Below, in pieces: positions 11,444-22,615 of a DNA stretch of 64,000 bases (position 1 is its first letter; the number at the start of each line of letters is the position of its first letter). Source of the stretch: Liolophura sinensis (Eukaryota > Mollusca > Polyplacophora > Chitonida > Chitonidae). Below the pieces are notes generated by a model that was given only the letters and a program-made list of their open reading frames with translations, was not told the origin of the DNA and did not search any database. Position numbers and translations under genes: made by a program. The stretch covers positions 48,167,682 through 48,231,681 of the forward strand of contig NC_088300.1 of the NCBI RefSeq assembly GCF_032854445.1. Reading direction: 5' to 3'.

Positions 11444-11625
11444 GTGGTTTAATAGCATGCTAGCGTGGTGCCATGACAAAGGAGTCTCTCATCAATGTGG
11501 TCGCTGTGAGTTCAAGTCCAGCTCATGTTGGCTTCCTCTCCAGCTTTGCCCATTTTCCTCCCCCCATAATGCTGGTCCCCGTCATATAAGTGAACATTCT
11601 TGACATAAAACACCAATCAATAAAA
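11444..11625 (+). repeat. SINE of the common family, near full length
   Basis: The tRNA-like head has an A-box region TAGCATGCTAGCGTGG and a B-box GTGAGTTCAAGTCC. The conserved body follows (CCAGCTCATG, CCCCCATAATGCTGG), then the tail TAAGTGAACATTCTTGACAT AAAACACCAATCAATAAAA. The order and tail match the other copies listed here. Confidence 0.8.
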
Positions 11626-11767
11626 TATAAGTATAAATATAAAATCAGTCATGTTTGTCAAAGCGCTGAGCAAATCATATTGCTACACACAGCTTATCTG
11701 AATTTATATAAAAAATTACCATAGAAGGGCAAATATCCAAATCATATTTTAATAGTGTAATAGTGTG

Positions 11768-11773
11768 TTTATT
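11768..11773 (-). terminator. METTL15 poly(A) signal
   Basis: An AATAAA on the minus strand (TTTATT on plus) lies about 80 bp downstream of the METTL15 stop codon, a usual spacing for a short 3' UTR. Confidence 0.6.
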
Positions 11774-11853
11774 TTAGTTTAAAATAGTCTTCAGTTTAGT
11801 CTATTTTAGTCTATCTAATGACTCAAGATTTCAAACAGTTTAGAACACAGGTT

Positions 11854-14800
11854 TCACAGTTTGATGGCTCCTCTAAGCTTAGTTGAACGAACACGGGGGT
11901 TTTCCAGGCTATCAGCATAACTAGGTATGGCAACCTTCCTGCTGATGGGAGTCCATTTTTTTTCTGTGACTGTCATCACATCTTGCAGGCTGTGAACCCG
12001 TAAAGAGTTTCTATAGTGAGCCGAGGCCCCCATGTTAAATTTAGATTCCATGACAATGCCATGGAAATGTCGTTTAACAATTCTGTCTTCCAACGAGTGG
12101 AAGGTCAAGGCCACACAACGACCTCCTGCTTTAAGAAAGTATCTTGCAGCCTCAAGGCCATTGTTAAGCTCGTTCAATTCGTCATTCACAAATATGCGTA
12201 GGGCCTGAAAAGTTTTTGTGGCGACGTGTGAGTGTCTCATTAATTTGTCTCTCTTGTGACTCCTGTCAAAAAAAAAAACAAAAAAAAAAAAACACGACAT
12301 GTAATTATAAAATACTTGTACTTGATAGTATGTATTAATAATACCATAATGCCAGGTACAAAACAGAACTGTTCAACTAAAGCTACAGAATACCTTCACT
12401 TGTGGAAACCGAATTCAAACCTGCAACCTCAGTTGTCAAAGGGCTAGTGAAGATTAATTAAATGTACTCTACAGAAAAATACTTACCATCAGTTGTGACC
12501 AATGACGGAATGTGGTTGCTTTAACTTTTAAACATGTATATTAGATGTGCTTTATAATCATTTGATTGCTGCTTTCAAGAATATTTTGCTTCTATGAGAG
12601 TAGTGGTACAACACGAGTGGCGGAAATAGGAGTGAGTGGTTAATAATAGGAAGTCATCAACAAACTTCATGTAAGACAACATGAAAGCCCTTTTGACTTT
12701 TGGGGGAGTCCAAAAAAAATTCCATGTCCAAGTCTGGGATTGAACCAACACTTCATATGCCTGATGACTTTAACACCTGACGGAAAACATCTTCACTGTA
12801 TCTATAACTGTATCTATAATTTGTACATACCTCCACTGTGGGACTGGGTTTTTTTTTTTGATGATGTTAAGTCTCACCCAATTTAGGATTGCCAATAACA
12901 TCACTTTTTTCACAAAACTGTTTTTTGTATGAAGGTAATCTCTTCATTTTAAATGAGGCCATGGAAATTACATAATCTACATACAAACCATTCCTATTCT
13001 TTAATACAATAAATTCTCCTTATGCATACATTATACGAAAACTTTTGTCTTCTACTAAACCCAAAGAGACAAACATGCACCCATGCCAATCTATTCTTTT
13101 AACAAGAATATCTGACTTCCAATGCTAACACTACTTTAAAAGCACAATGAACTACGCCATATCTCTATGATGCCTGAACTGATGTCGCCACCAAATTGCA
13201 TGAGGTTCTGACACAGTTGAGGCACATCATCAGCCAGCTGCTCTTGTTCACATCATGGTGTGTCAAAACACCGTGAATCAAACTCAGTGGTCACAAGTAA
13301 GACATGATCTCTTCTCCCAATCTCAATGTCCTACGTTCAAACAAAAACGTATTCCACATGCTCCTTACATTAACATTACATCAGCACCACTAGCAAATTT
13401 TGTACAGAAATATTGAACAAATGAAGTGACTGGTCTCAAACTTTTTTCTACTAATACTTTATGCATAAGCATTATTGTTTTCTAAATTATCCACAACATG
13501 ATTCTAATCAACACATGAGAATTTCATTTTGGCCTAAACAAGCCTACATGCATCACACAGGCTACAAAGGTCAAGCTTGTCTAGTGGTGGCAGTGATGCA
13601 AAGCTAATGTATAGTTTATACAGCAATACATTCTATAGAAACCAACTTGTCATTGAAAAGAGCACTGGAAGTATGATGAAAATGACAGCAAGCATTTTCC
13701 GTTCCCTTGCCTTTTATTTCAACGATGTTTATATTTAATCATTCCTCCATTACATCCATTCAACTGCATATTTTTTCCTCAAAGGTAAAAATTTATGAAT
13801 TGACATACATACCCTTGAAATGCTGTAGAAACGATATCCGCCAGCTGTTTAGTTCTTGTTATCTTCCCAAAAGTGTAGCGAGATTCCACAATAGCATGAG
13901 CGATATGTCTTGCTAGTCTCTCTTCTCCGTACTTCTTTATTATCAGTGATAACTCCTGCTCGTCCAACACATTCACCACATCAGCGGCTGTTGGTTGGCC
14001 TGTGTTCCTACAAGTTACAATATGTTGCTATAAATGTTATTGTATGTTAAATCTGATGACAACATAGCATTTTGAGTAATTTCACACGAGTGACATCCAA
14101 TAAATTGCATAAGTATCACTGCACTACTTCTTTACCTGTTTCTGCCTGAACAATGGTGCTAGAGGGCATGTAATTTGCTACTATTTAACCATTTTCATGA
14201 ACAGGTAGAATAAAACCCTAACTGAGGTAAACTGACATCGTATTTCACCGGTTTTATGTGCCCATTTGCCAATTATCACACTGTCGTCCCTGCTCTAGTA
14301 TTATTCTCTATGCTGTAAGTCTTTCATCATATTGTACAGTCAGTCAGTTGCTTTAATGAAATGGTAAAACAACCTCAAAATACAATAACGAACATCCTGC
14401 AGGTATAAAGCCCCCAAGTTTTTTTTTCCTATCTCTACCAGATACCTGCTGGTTAACAAAAGGTTATATTATTTATAATTTTTTAAAATTTCCTGAGATC
14501 ATTTTTGGTATCATACTCCTTCTTTCTCAGCTTCGTGAAATTTCTCTGTTAAAAGGAGTTCCCAGCAACTACTTCACAAAATGAGGAATATGATGACAGC
14601 ATTGCACACACCCACCCTCAGCAGTTGCTCAAGGTCTATAACTTTACCTGTTTCCATCCATTCTCATATCCAGTGGTCCATCCTTACTGAGGGAGAATCC
14701 TCTCTCTGGTCTGTCAAACTGCATAGACGATACCCCTACATCAAACAACACAGCATCCACTTCATTCTTCAGCACTCCCTGTTCACTCATCAGTGTGGGC

Positions 14801-16078
14801 AGGTCAGAGAATTTCCCCAACAGAGGAATAATCTGACCAGGCCTAGACGTTGTGGACAAATTAGAAACAGCTCATTACTGTGCACAGTAGCACAAGTAAA
14901 AAGTAAACTGTCCTTTAACAAAACAATCAGTATTCACTAAAAATTGATTTAGTTCAATGGAATTTTGGGATGCAATCCACACTAATATCTATGCAGGTCA
15001 ATGTCTAGAGCTGATTTAGCTCTGTAAAAATTGTTGGGCACGTTAATTAATTAAGCTGTATTAAAACTGCATGAAGCAATAAATTTAATTAACAATATAT
15101 TGGCTTTAGATTTACCATCAAAAAGACTGTTTTTTACTAAAATCTCTTCATTCTTATTTGATTTGCATTTCACAACACTAAAGTTCTTCCACAAGCACTT
15201 GAAGTTTTTTTCTTGACGTAAACCTGACCTAGATCCTGATAATTTCATCCATCTTTTAAAATGCAAAGGCTCTTAATAATGATGTCACTCTTTAACTTCA
15301 TATCTTACTCATATTCCTTTGCCAGATCTTGAGCAAGACTGTGAGCCAGGGGATCTCTGTCTAGAGCAAACACAGTTGCCTTTGGAGCCCGTAATAGGAT
15401 TTCACGAGTGTGTCCACCAGCTCCAAATGTCATGTCCACAATCATCTGGAAGAAGAATGACAATAAAACAAAATGTATGACCGCAAACATAAGTACTGTA
15501 CTGCTTTTGTTTTTCTTATTCAAGTTCATGCAGGTAATGGCCAATGTATGTAACATGGTCAGTAAGATGATATTTAAAGTTACAATCAAATGTATGGCCT
15601 GGATTATTATCATTTTTGTGCCTTACTTACACAGCAACTCTGTGATGTTTACAAAAAAAAACGTATGTATGTGTGAACTAAAAGTTCAGTCTTTCAATCC
15701 ATCTTACCTGTCTAATTAACACCAAGCTAAATCATTACAGTGGTTAAAAGTTTCCAGACAGACCACACATACTTTTAGCTCTTACAATAGTAAGTTTACC
15801 TGTACTCCACTTCACTATACCTGATGATCTTGTGGTCTGAGCATGTCCATGGATTCTTCAACCATAGCTGGCAAATGCAGAACTCTTTCCTCCTCTTTCC
15901 TCCTTGATGTACAGTGTCTAGCCCACAAAAAAGTCACAGCCTCGAGTCCTTTATTGCTCTTCATGAGCACAACTTTACCACACACATTCTCTGCAGTCCT
16001 TGACAGACACTGCCAACTGACAACTCTGTTGACAATGCCTAAGGCCCCTGCATTGCGCACAAACCTTAGAAGCACCAT
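11854..16078 (-). CDS. METTL15: METTL15: mitochondrial 12S rRNA N4-cytidine methyltransferase (RsmH family), complete
   Basis: Five exons join in frame: 16078-15821, 15445-15309, 14842-14648, 14007-13813 and 12262-11854 (stop TGA 11856-11854), giving 397 residues, close to the ~407 of the human protein. Exon 1 encodes an Arg- and Ser-containing, acid-poor N terminus consistent with mitochondrial import, then [13 protein letters not shown], as in RsmH proteins. The SAM-binding motif [11 protein letters not shown] is at about residues 89-99 and ALDRDP at 113-118. Downstream are [61 protein letters not shown]-like [19 protein letters not shown], and [17 protein letters not shown]; the C terminus is [11 protein letters not shown]. 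The family methylates N4 of a cytidine in small-subunit rRNA (C839 in human mitochondria) to support mitoribosome assembly. No break or missing key motif is seen. The gene is head-to-head with the tetraspanin gene. Confidence 0.95.
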
Positions 16079-16817
16079 TATTAGAGCTTATATCTATAAT
16101 TGCCTGTCCTCATTCACTTCAGTTCAAGTCAGTTCTTTTTTTTTTTTTTTTTTGGCACATGGTAGTCACATGTGCCTTAAGCATACTCACTCAGTAAGAC
16201 CAGTCACTGGAACAATGATTAATTAACTATACTAAGCTTAGAACTTAATCACGAAACTCTAAGCTGGAAGTGACAAATCGCATGACATATACATGCAGAC
16301 ATATATATCAGTTCATATAAATTATCCATTAACTTTTGAACTTTTAGAATTAGACTACAAAAATATGGATATCAGTTTACTAAGAAATGCACACCATCGC
16401 TGTTCGGTATTAAACACTTGATTCTATCAGTGTATGCCTGCTGCTATCACAGTGATATTCTCCATTTTCTAGACACATCTACTCTCACTGAGCGCTCACG
16501 GCAGAAGCTGGACACATGCATGGAGACGGTTACTAGTCAGGCGAAATAACATTGTCGTATCTAGTAGCAAATGACAGCACTCATGCAAGTAGCAACTGAT
16601 TCTGTAAAAATAAGAAAAACAAAGCAATCTCCAGACTCTAGGGGCCATGTGTGATCACACGTTTTCTTGCTAGCAGACAGCAAGGGCGCTTGAGCGCCCC
16701 CTAGCAGATATAGAAGTTATGACACCGGAAGTTGATTTTTATTAGAAACTGTCAACTCGAGGTTGGTCTTTGTGATCATGTCATCTCCCCAACTTCGTTG
16801 ATAACTAAAGATCAAGT
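16079..16817. promoter_or_regulatory. divergent promoter region between METTL15 and tetraspanin
   Basis: These 739 bp separate two start codons that point away from each other. Visible elements are an ETS-type site ACCGGAAGT at 16724-16732, typical of housekeeping promoters; a perfect palindrome GGGCGCT-TG-AGCGCCC at 16684-16699; and, overlapping it, GAGCGCCCCCTAGCAG (16692-16707), which resembles the reverse complement of the CTCF core. A T-run occupies about 16137-16154. No clear TATA box is positioned for either gene. Transcription start sites cannot be placed from sequence alone. Confidence 0.55.
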
Positions 16818-19800
16818 ATGGGGGTGGACGAGAGGTTGCGTTGTTTGAAGTGGCCTGTTATATTGTACAACATCCTGTACTTCGTAAGTAAATTGCAGAA
16901 GAAGGAAATCGAATGACGCGAAATTATGGCATGTTGTTGTTGTTATTTAATTAGTCAGGTACCGTAGCTCTTCTTTCATATAATGAAGAGTTTAGTAGCG
17001 ATTGAACTATACAATTATTTGTTATTCCATCTGATGAATTTCCATGTGACGTCTGTAATACACAAGTGTGAAGACATGTAGATAGATTCATTGGCCCCTT
17101 TCGTCTGCCTCTCTAGTATGGCCCCTAGCCCAAAGCCCACTACCCAGCTTCGGCCATATAGACTTAAACACGGACAATTTCTCTCAAAAAAAAAAATGGC
17201 TCGAACCCTACCTTGTTTTGCCTATCCACCGATTCCCTAAAACTCCCGAAATGCAATATGTCAAAGCCAGCATTGGTAAACCATCTTTGAACAGTAATCC
17301 AGACGTTTAAATTTTCGAATCGAACAACTCAAATCAACGTCTGCCATGTTTGGAATGTTTTTTTTTTTTTTCTGTTTCGGGCAAGGTGACGGACCGCGAA
17401 AATTTTCTTCCACCCAACATTCTGTTTACAGGACGTGTAATCCTCAAAGAGAATGTTGGGTAGGATAAAATTTTTCGCGGCCCTTCACCTTGCCCAAAGT
17501 TGAAAAACAAAAAATTCCAAAGATGACACGCGTTAATTTGAGTTGCCTGATTCGAAAGTTTGCACAGCTCGGTTACTGTTGAAACATGGTTTACCAATGC
17601 TGGCTTTGACATATTAGATTTTGGACGTTTTAGGGAATCGGTGGTTATCAAGAATAAGGTAGAGTGAAATTGTCCGCAAGGAATTCTGTATGACAGAAGC
17701 TGGGCATTATGGTAGGATGTTCTGCTTACCTTTGAGCTATATGACCCCAGGCATTTATATGAAGCAGTACGTTTTATTAACTTTTATTGGACACTGTTGG
17801 ACATCAGTGCATCAACGCTTACTAAACTTACCAAGATTAAAAAAAATGGTTGCAAAATAAGACCTTTTATGAAAAGAGTATGGCATTTAGGCCTAGTGTC
17901 CTCGTCATACCTGTGAGTATTTTTTTATTTTGTTATTAGTACCTCAGATCTGTAACAAAATAATAAAATACTCAGATGAATGGCAGGACTAGGCATTTAC
18001 CACATAAACAGTATTGACAAGACCCTCAAAACAATAATTTGGTAATGCTCCAAAATTTACTGCCTATGTTGTAGTTGCCTCGTCAATAGCCCAACGAATT
18101 AGGGATATGCTTACGAACGTCTAATACAGGCCCCCTCCCCGGACACTGGCTACTTTTGCATTTGCCCTTTGAACCTCAGTAGTGTTTCCTAGGCTACCTG
18201 TCAACCTGCAATACCTAGCTAAGGGTGTTGCACCTATGTTGGACCACAAATTATTTAATCAACACTTCCTTTCCTTAAGACTGGCATGAATAATTGTGCA
18301 CCTCCTTGCACAAAAAAACAAAAACAAAAAAAAAGCTGAGGTATAATTCTTAACTACTTGCCTATTTTATGCATATTTTTCTGTTTTCCTTGAAATGGTG
18401 TCAAGGGTGCACTGAGTGGGAACAGCTTAGCACTCCATATTCTGAGTCATTCACTTCATTATTATTTTGTTGACCCCAAGTTTAGCACTTGATTTCCTGA
18501 CTGAATGCTGGGGCCTTAGGAAGGCGAGTTTAAAACCATTTTAACATCTCAAAGAGAGTCTTTTGTTTCATGGGTTTGTAAGTAAGAGGCCTGTTATGTG
18601 CACCACCATTTTCCTCCACTCATAAAACTGTTTTAGCTTGTGTTTTTCACCGCAAATACTGTATATGACTTAGGTTGTCTCTTTCTGGCTGTTATAAACA
18701 TGGTCTGTTTCTGCATGAACCATAACCATAAAATGCCACTTTTCTGTTGCAGCTGATCAGCTGTGCTGTATTAGGCGTGGCAGTTTGGCTGAGGTTTGAT
18801 TTCTTTGCAAGCAACTTCCTTGAGGCTGATGAGGCTTTCAATGGCTATTACATAGCCACTTATGTGTTTATGGTGGGAGGATCCCTGGGCTTCATCGGTT
18901 CAATTATTGGCTTTGTCGGCATTGGCTGTCTCAAGTTCATCCCAATAGTCATTGTAAGTCAGTTATTTGGTTTGTAGTTTGTTGTATATAATGTTACTCA
19001 GGATATTGCTATTCTGATCATGAAAACTTGATGTGTAAACAACAAAGTACATAGTCATCAAGATGAAAACACCCACATTGTGAGTTACATTCCCTATTAC
19101 AGTACTTGAAAGTTCTTATTAGAATAAAATGACAGGATAGAATGATATTTCTATTGTATTAGTGTATATATATATATGGGAAAAGACGCGAAAGAGAAAG
19201 TTGCTTAAAATGAGCTTAAGCTGATAATTAAATGCCTCTGAATTATTTCAGAAACATAACACTGACTTCCCTATAATGCATCATGCTGTAATCTGTAAAC
19301 TTCTTTATCTTTCTTTACTTGTCCATGGATTAAAATACATGTACTTTATATTTGTTTTTTGTTTTGACAGTACCTGGTCATGGTGATTGGGATATTTCTA
19401 CTGGAACTTGGAGGAGGCGTGTTCGTGTTTGTTTACAGGGATGAGGTAAAGTAGAATGAAGGTTGAAATAAACAAATTTCAAAAACTACCCTAAATCCTT
19501 TACAAATTCAGCTGCAGACATAGTGCATGTTTTGGCATGTTAGAGGAATGTTAGCCCATCTGGATAGGCTGTTTTATTATTTCTGTGAAATTACTGTTTG
19601 CCCCTACCTGAGTGATACATTTTGATCTTCAAAATATTGTAAATTATATTTTTAAATTGCATGTAAAGTTATATTTTATTTTTCAGATGTGTGACAGGAA
19701 TTACTGTAATGTTTGTCAGATCAGCTATAAGCTGTCCTGATTAAAGTACAATAGACAGGCTGACATGTTAAACTTGGCATACAATACATGTACACAAAGT

Positions 19801-22615
19801 TTATACTCTTGGCTGTTATTGGGTAGAGGACTATTCTAGTACAGGAGCGTGGGAAGATCAGTAGATTGTAGAAACTAAGGTGTTTTTCCCTGGATTAGTT
19901 TGTCCTCATCCAACGGGAGTAAATCTATATTCATGTGGCTAATTGTGAGCTGAATGAACGGAAAATGTGCCCTGAAAGTCTCCTTTTCTCTTCCACTAAT
20001 CAGATTCAGCACAGCCTAGCAAGAGGAGAAGTCATTCAGCGAGTCGTGAAGCAGGAGTACGGCGTTGTGTCCTCCAAAACGAAGGCAATTGACTTCATGC
20101 AGTGGGAGGTGAGCATTGTAAACTGTTAACGGCTCATGCTTGCCTGCTCTCTGGTCAAAGCATAGGAAGGTTTGCCAGCAGCCTGGATTTGGTTGTGGGT
20201 GTCCCTCAGGGCTCGGCTCATTTTCCTTGCTGTTGTACAAGTGAAATATTCAAAAAATAAGAAGATAATTTGTTAACATCAAATGTACATATGCTAAGAT
20301 CTACATTTAAATACGTATTATCTAGGCTTTCTGAAATATAAAATGTATGATATGTGGAAATATTGCTCCAACAGTTTGTCATTAATACAACATGTGCATC
20401 TATTCAGGGGAAAATACATCAACTGTGGTAAGCTATGTGTGTATAAATAGGCCATAGTCTGCAGGACATGACAGTAGTTGAAGTACTTTAGTTTGGAGGG
20501 AAGAAGTTTCACATGTTGTAGAGTCCAGGTGGCTGTGTACTTAAAACTATGACTGCTGTAGTTCTTCAACATTTTCGCATGTTTACAAGGTGCTTATTCA
20601 AGCCAATGCAAGGGCATTATTCTGTGTAGACTTGTGAAATTGTACTTTTTGTGAAGCCCTGACATTGGCCAACCCAACCAATTCAGTTTTGTCTCCAAAA
20701 TCAAATTATAAAGGTGCATAAATCACATTGAAAGTTGCTCTTTCATAGGCAAAAAGATTGAGGAATTAGGGTACCAGGTCCTCAAATAAAGCTACAGTGT
20801 ACATTAAATATACATGTATACATGTAATAGCAAAGAACTGACTTCCACTTCATAATGGATTACTATATTTGATCAAAAAATTCACACAAAAAAGTGGATT
20901 TTAAGAAGTAAAAAAATGTATATGTATATATATATATATATGTTTTTTGTCGTTTTATTTTTTTCAAATGGATTTCATCATGCCTTTCAACCAAACCTCA
21001 ATATCTCTACACATTTCTAAGATCATAGGAACTCTAGGGAATCAGACAGAATGTGTTACTTAGCCATGGATGAAAAAATGTAGTAAACTATGTTTTTGCT
21101 ACCTGCATTTAATGAGTCATGGTGAGGCCTTATATTTGACCATTTTCATCATACCCTCTCCTGGTCTTCTTTGTTATCAGCTGAGGTGCTGTGGAGGTGA
21201 CAGCTACACTGATTACACCGGCTCTACCTGGTACAACTCTGACATTGAGAGTCGCAAGGATCGGGTACCGCTATCCTGCTGTAAGGACTATGAGAGGTAC
21301 AAGGACAACCCTAACTACCGCAGCTGCGCCATGTACAAAAACCAGCAGGGCACAGGACCCATACGAGAACCAAGTCAACACATACATAACACTGTAAGTA
21401 TCAAGCTTACGCAGGTAAACTCATCTGTGGAGGGGTAAGAGCATTGGCCAAAGGAGTAGGAGACCTATGAACGTGTACAATGTTAAACCTAGCAGAGAAC
21501 TTTTTTTACTTGCTTAATAGATGATTAACCAGGAAAGTCTGTCAGACTCTGAAGTAAATATAATAAAAGGAAAAGTGTACATGTATATTGGGTGGCTGGG
21601 GTTTGTTCACAATGAGTGCCTCATGTAACATACATGTATGTGTTTAAAGGCATTCAGCAATGGATGCTTCACTTGTATGAACATGTATTCTCATGTATTG
21701 CTATGCTGTGTGAAACAGGCACGAGGGATTTTGTTCAGTGTGATATGGTGGCACACTTCTTGTACGGCCCCAAATTTTGGGTCTAAGGCTGAATATTTAT
21801 ACCCATTAAACTAGATTCAGTTTAGTATTATGTACATGATGAATGTGTGCCTCCAAAACTGCAAGCCTGTAATACATGAAATGGTATCATTTGTAATAAT
21901 CGTGTAACATTTGACAGTAACATTAAGTGTGTTTCACTCAGTGTGAGAACCAGATTCATTTTAAGCTTTCTTTGTCTTCTCTCCCCAGGCTTGTGGTGAG
22001 GCCATAGTCCAGTTTATATCGGACCACATTGTAGTACTAGGGGCCATTGGACTAACTCTATTTTTGATGCAGGTAAGATATCAGGGTTATTTTGGAAATT
22101 AACCTTTATTGCTAGAATCAGCCTTTTCTCTTGTATTATGCAGTCCTTTTTTTTTTTTTTTTGACTTACTGACAACATTTAATCTCTGACATCCATTGAA
22201 AGAAATCAAATTTATTTTTTCTTTTTTAATTGTTTCATACATTGGAAGAACATTTGAATTTTGTATTAAGTTTACTGATGATTGAAGTTGGCTGGTTAAG
22301 AGTGTCCTGCCTTGAGTATTCTTGAAGATATTTAAATGTGAGAATGTCTGTACTCAGTGATTTAATGTCAGGTATTTCCCATCAGATCTGCAGAGGTTTT
22401 TCACAGGATATATCTGCACGAAGAAAAAGCTATCTTGAGATAGTATAACATATTTATTGAATATTATAATATGAACATTTTCTTTGCAGATATTTGGAAT
22501 CACAATGATCTCCATGCTCATTCACTACCTGAGGAAGCAGCAGGCTGAAGAAGGCTTTGAAATGTCGCGCTCCTTTGAGAAAACATCTTGGAAGGGAGGC
22601 AACCCATACTGGTAG
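16818..22615 (+). CDS. tetraspanin, six-cysteine EC2 type, complete
   Basis: Seven exons join in frame: 16818-16883, 18753-18953, 19371-19445, 20004-20108, 21181-21393, 21989-22072 and 22490-22615 (TAG). They give 289 residues, and every intron is phase 0. Four membrane segments lie at about residues 15-36 (YNILYFLISCAVLGVAVWL), 52-78, 84-110 and 231-257. The large extracellular loop has the hallmark CCG (C152-C153), a second CC pair (C182-C183), C198 and C222, so six cysteines that can form three disulfides. The short N terminus MGVDERLRCLKW has membrane-proximal Cys for palmitoylation. The C-terminal tail QQAEEGFEMSRSFEK ends in GGNPYW. Tetraspanins organise membrane microdomains with integrins, proteases and other partners. 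The exact paralogue (CD63-, CD151- or Tspan9-like) cannot be decided here. The start is the only in-frame ATG of exon 1. Confidence 0.95.
17142..17709. mobile_element. foldback (long palindrome) transposon-like element in tetraspanin intron 1
   Basis: The two halves are inverted copies meeting near 17430 with almost no spacer. Left-arm strings such as CCACCGATTCCCTAAAAC, TGTCAAAGCCAGCATTGG and GGGCAAGGTGA recur reverse-complemented in the right arm, and the outer ends share CCCAGCTTC. The whole ~570 bp could fold into one long hairpin. No transposase is encoded. The structure fits a foldback element or MITE; the target-site duplication is not clear. Confidence 0.85.
17885..17998. repeat. short foldback element / hairpin
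   Basis: GCCTAGTGTCCTCGTCATACCTGTGAGTAT-type sequence on the left is matched, inverted, by ATACTCAGATGAATGGCAGGACTAGGC on the right. The inner arms TATTTTGTTA and TAACAAAATA are also complementary. It is about 110 bp, lies in tetraspanin intron 1, and may be a small non-autonomous DNA element. Confidence 0.65.
20155..20256 (+). repeat. SINE fragment, common family
   Basis: The segment keeps the family body (GGTTTGCCAGCAGCCTGGAT, GGTTGTGGGTGTCCC, GGCTCGGCTCATTTTCC) and tail (GTACAAGTGAAATATTC) without the tRNA head. It lies in the intron after tetraspanin exon 4. Confidence 0.65.
20553..20773 (+). mobile_element. MITE copy (TIR with CTTCAACTTTTT / AAAAAGTTGAGGAATTA)
   Basis: A ~220-bp unit runs from CTGTAGTTCTTCAACATTTTC to AAAAGATTGAGGAATTAG, so its ends are inverted repeats of each other. 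Internal strings such as GCTTATTCAAGCC and TCTGTGTAGACTT recur in the copies at 35454 and 43932. It has no coding capacity, as expected for a non-autonomous DNA transposon. Confidence 0.7.

Larger units (their letters stand above)
8698..11853. other. convergent intergenic region: ERGIC2 3' UTR, repeats, METTL15 3' end
   Basis: No recognisable coding exon lies here. The left part (to about 9.95 kb) is AT-rich and UTR-like, with AATAAA at 9127-9132 and 9947-9952 on the plus strand as candidate ERGIC2 poly(A) signals. SINE-type repeats occupy about 10016-10297 and 11444-11625. Open frames between 10746 and 11343 match no family I know and lack splice or codon support. METTL15 ends at the right. 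Confidence 0.7.

Noticed and set aside
14581..14940. 119-codon plus-strand open frame
   Set aside because: It is antisense to the conserved METTL15 exon 14842-14648. The same applies to the plus-strand frame at 15843-16226 over METTL15 exon 1.
17334..17651. 105-codon minus-strand open frame
   Set aside because: It lies entirely inside the foldback element and has no protein-family features.
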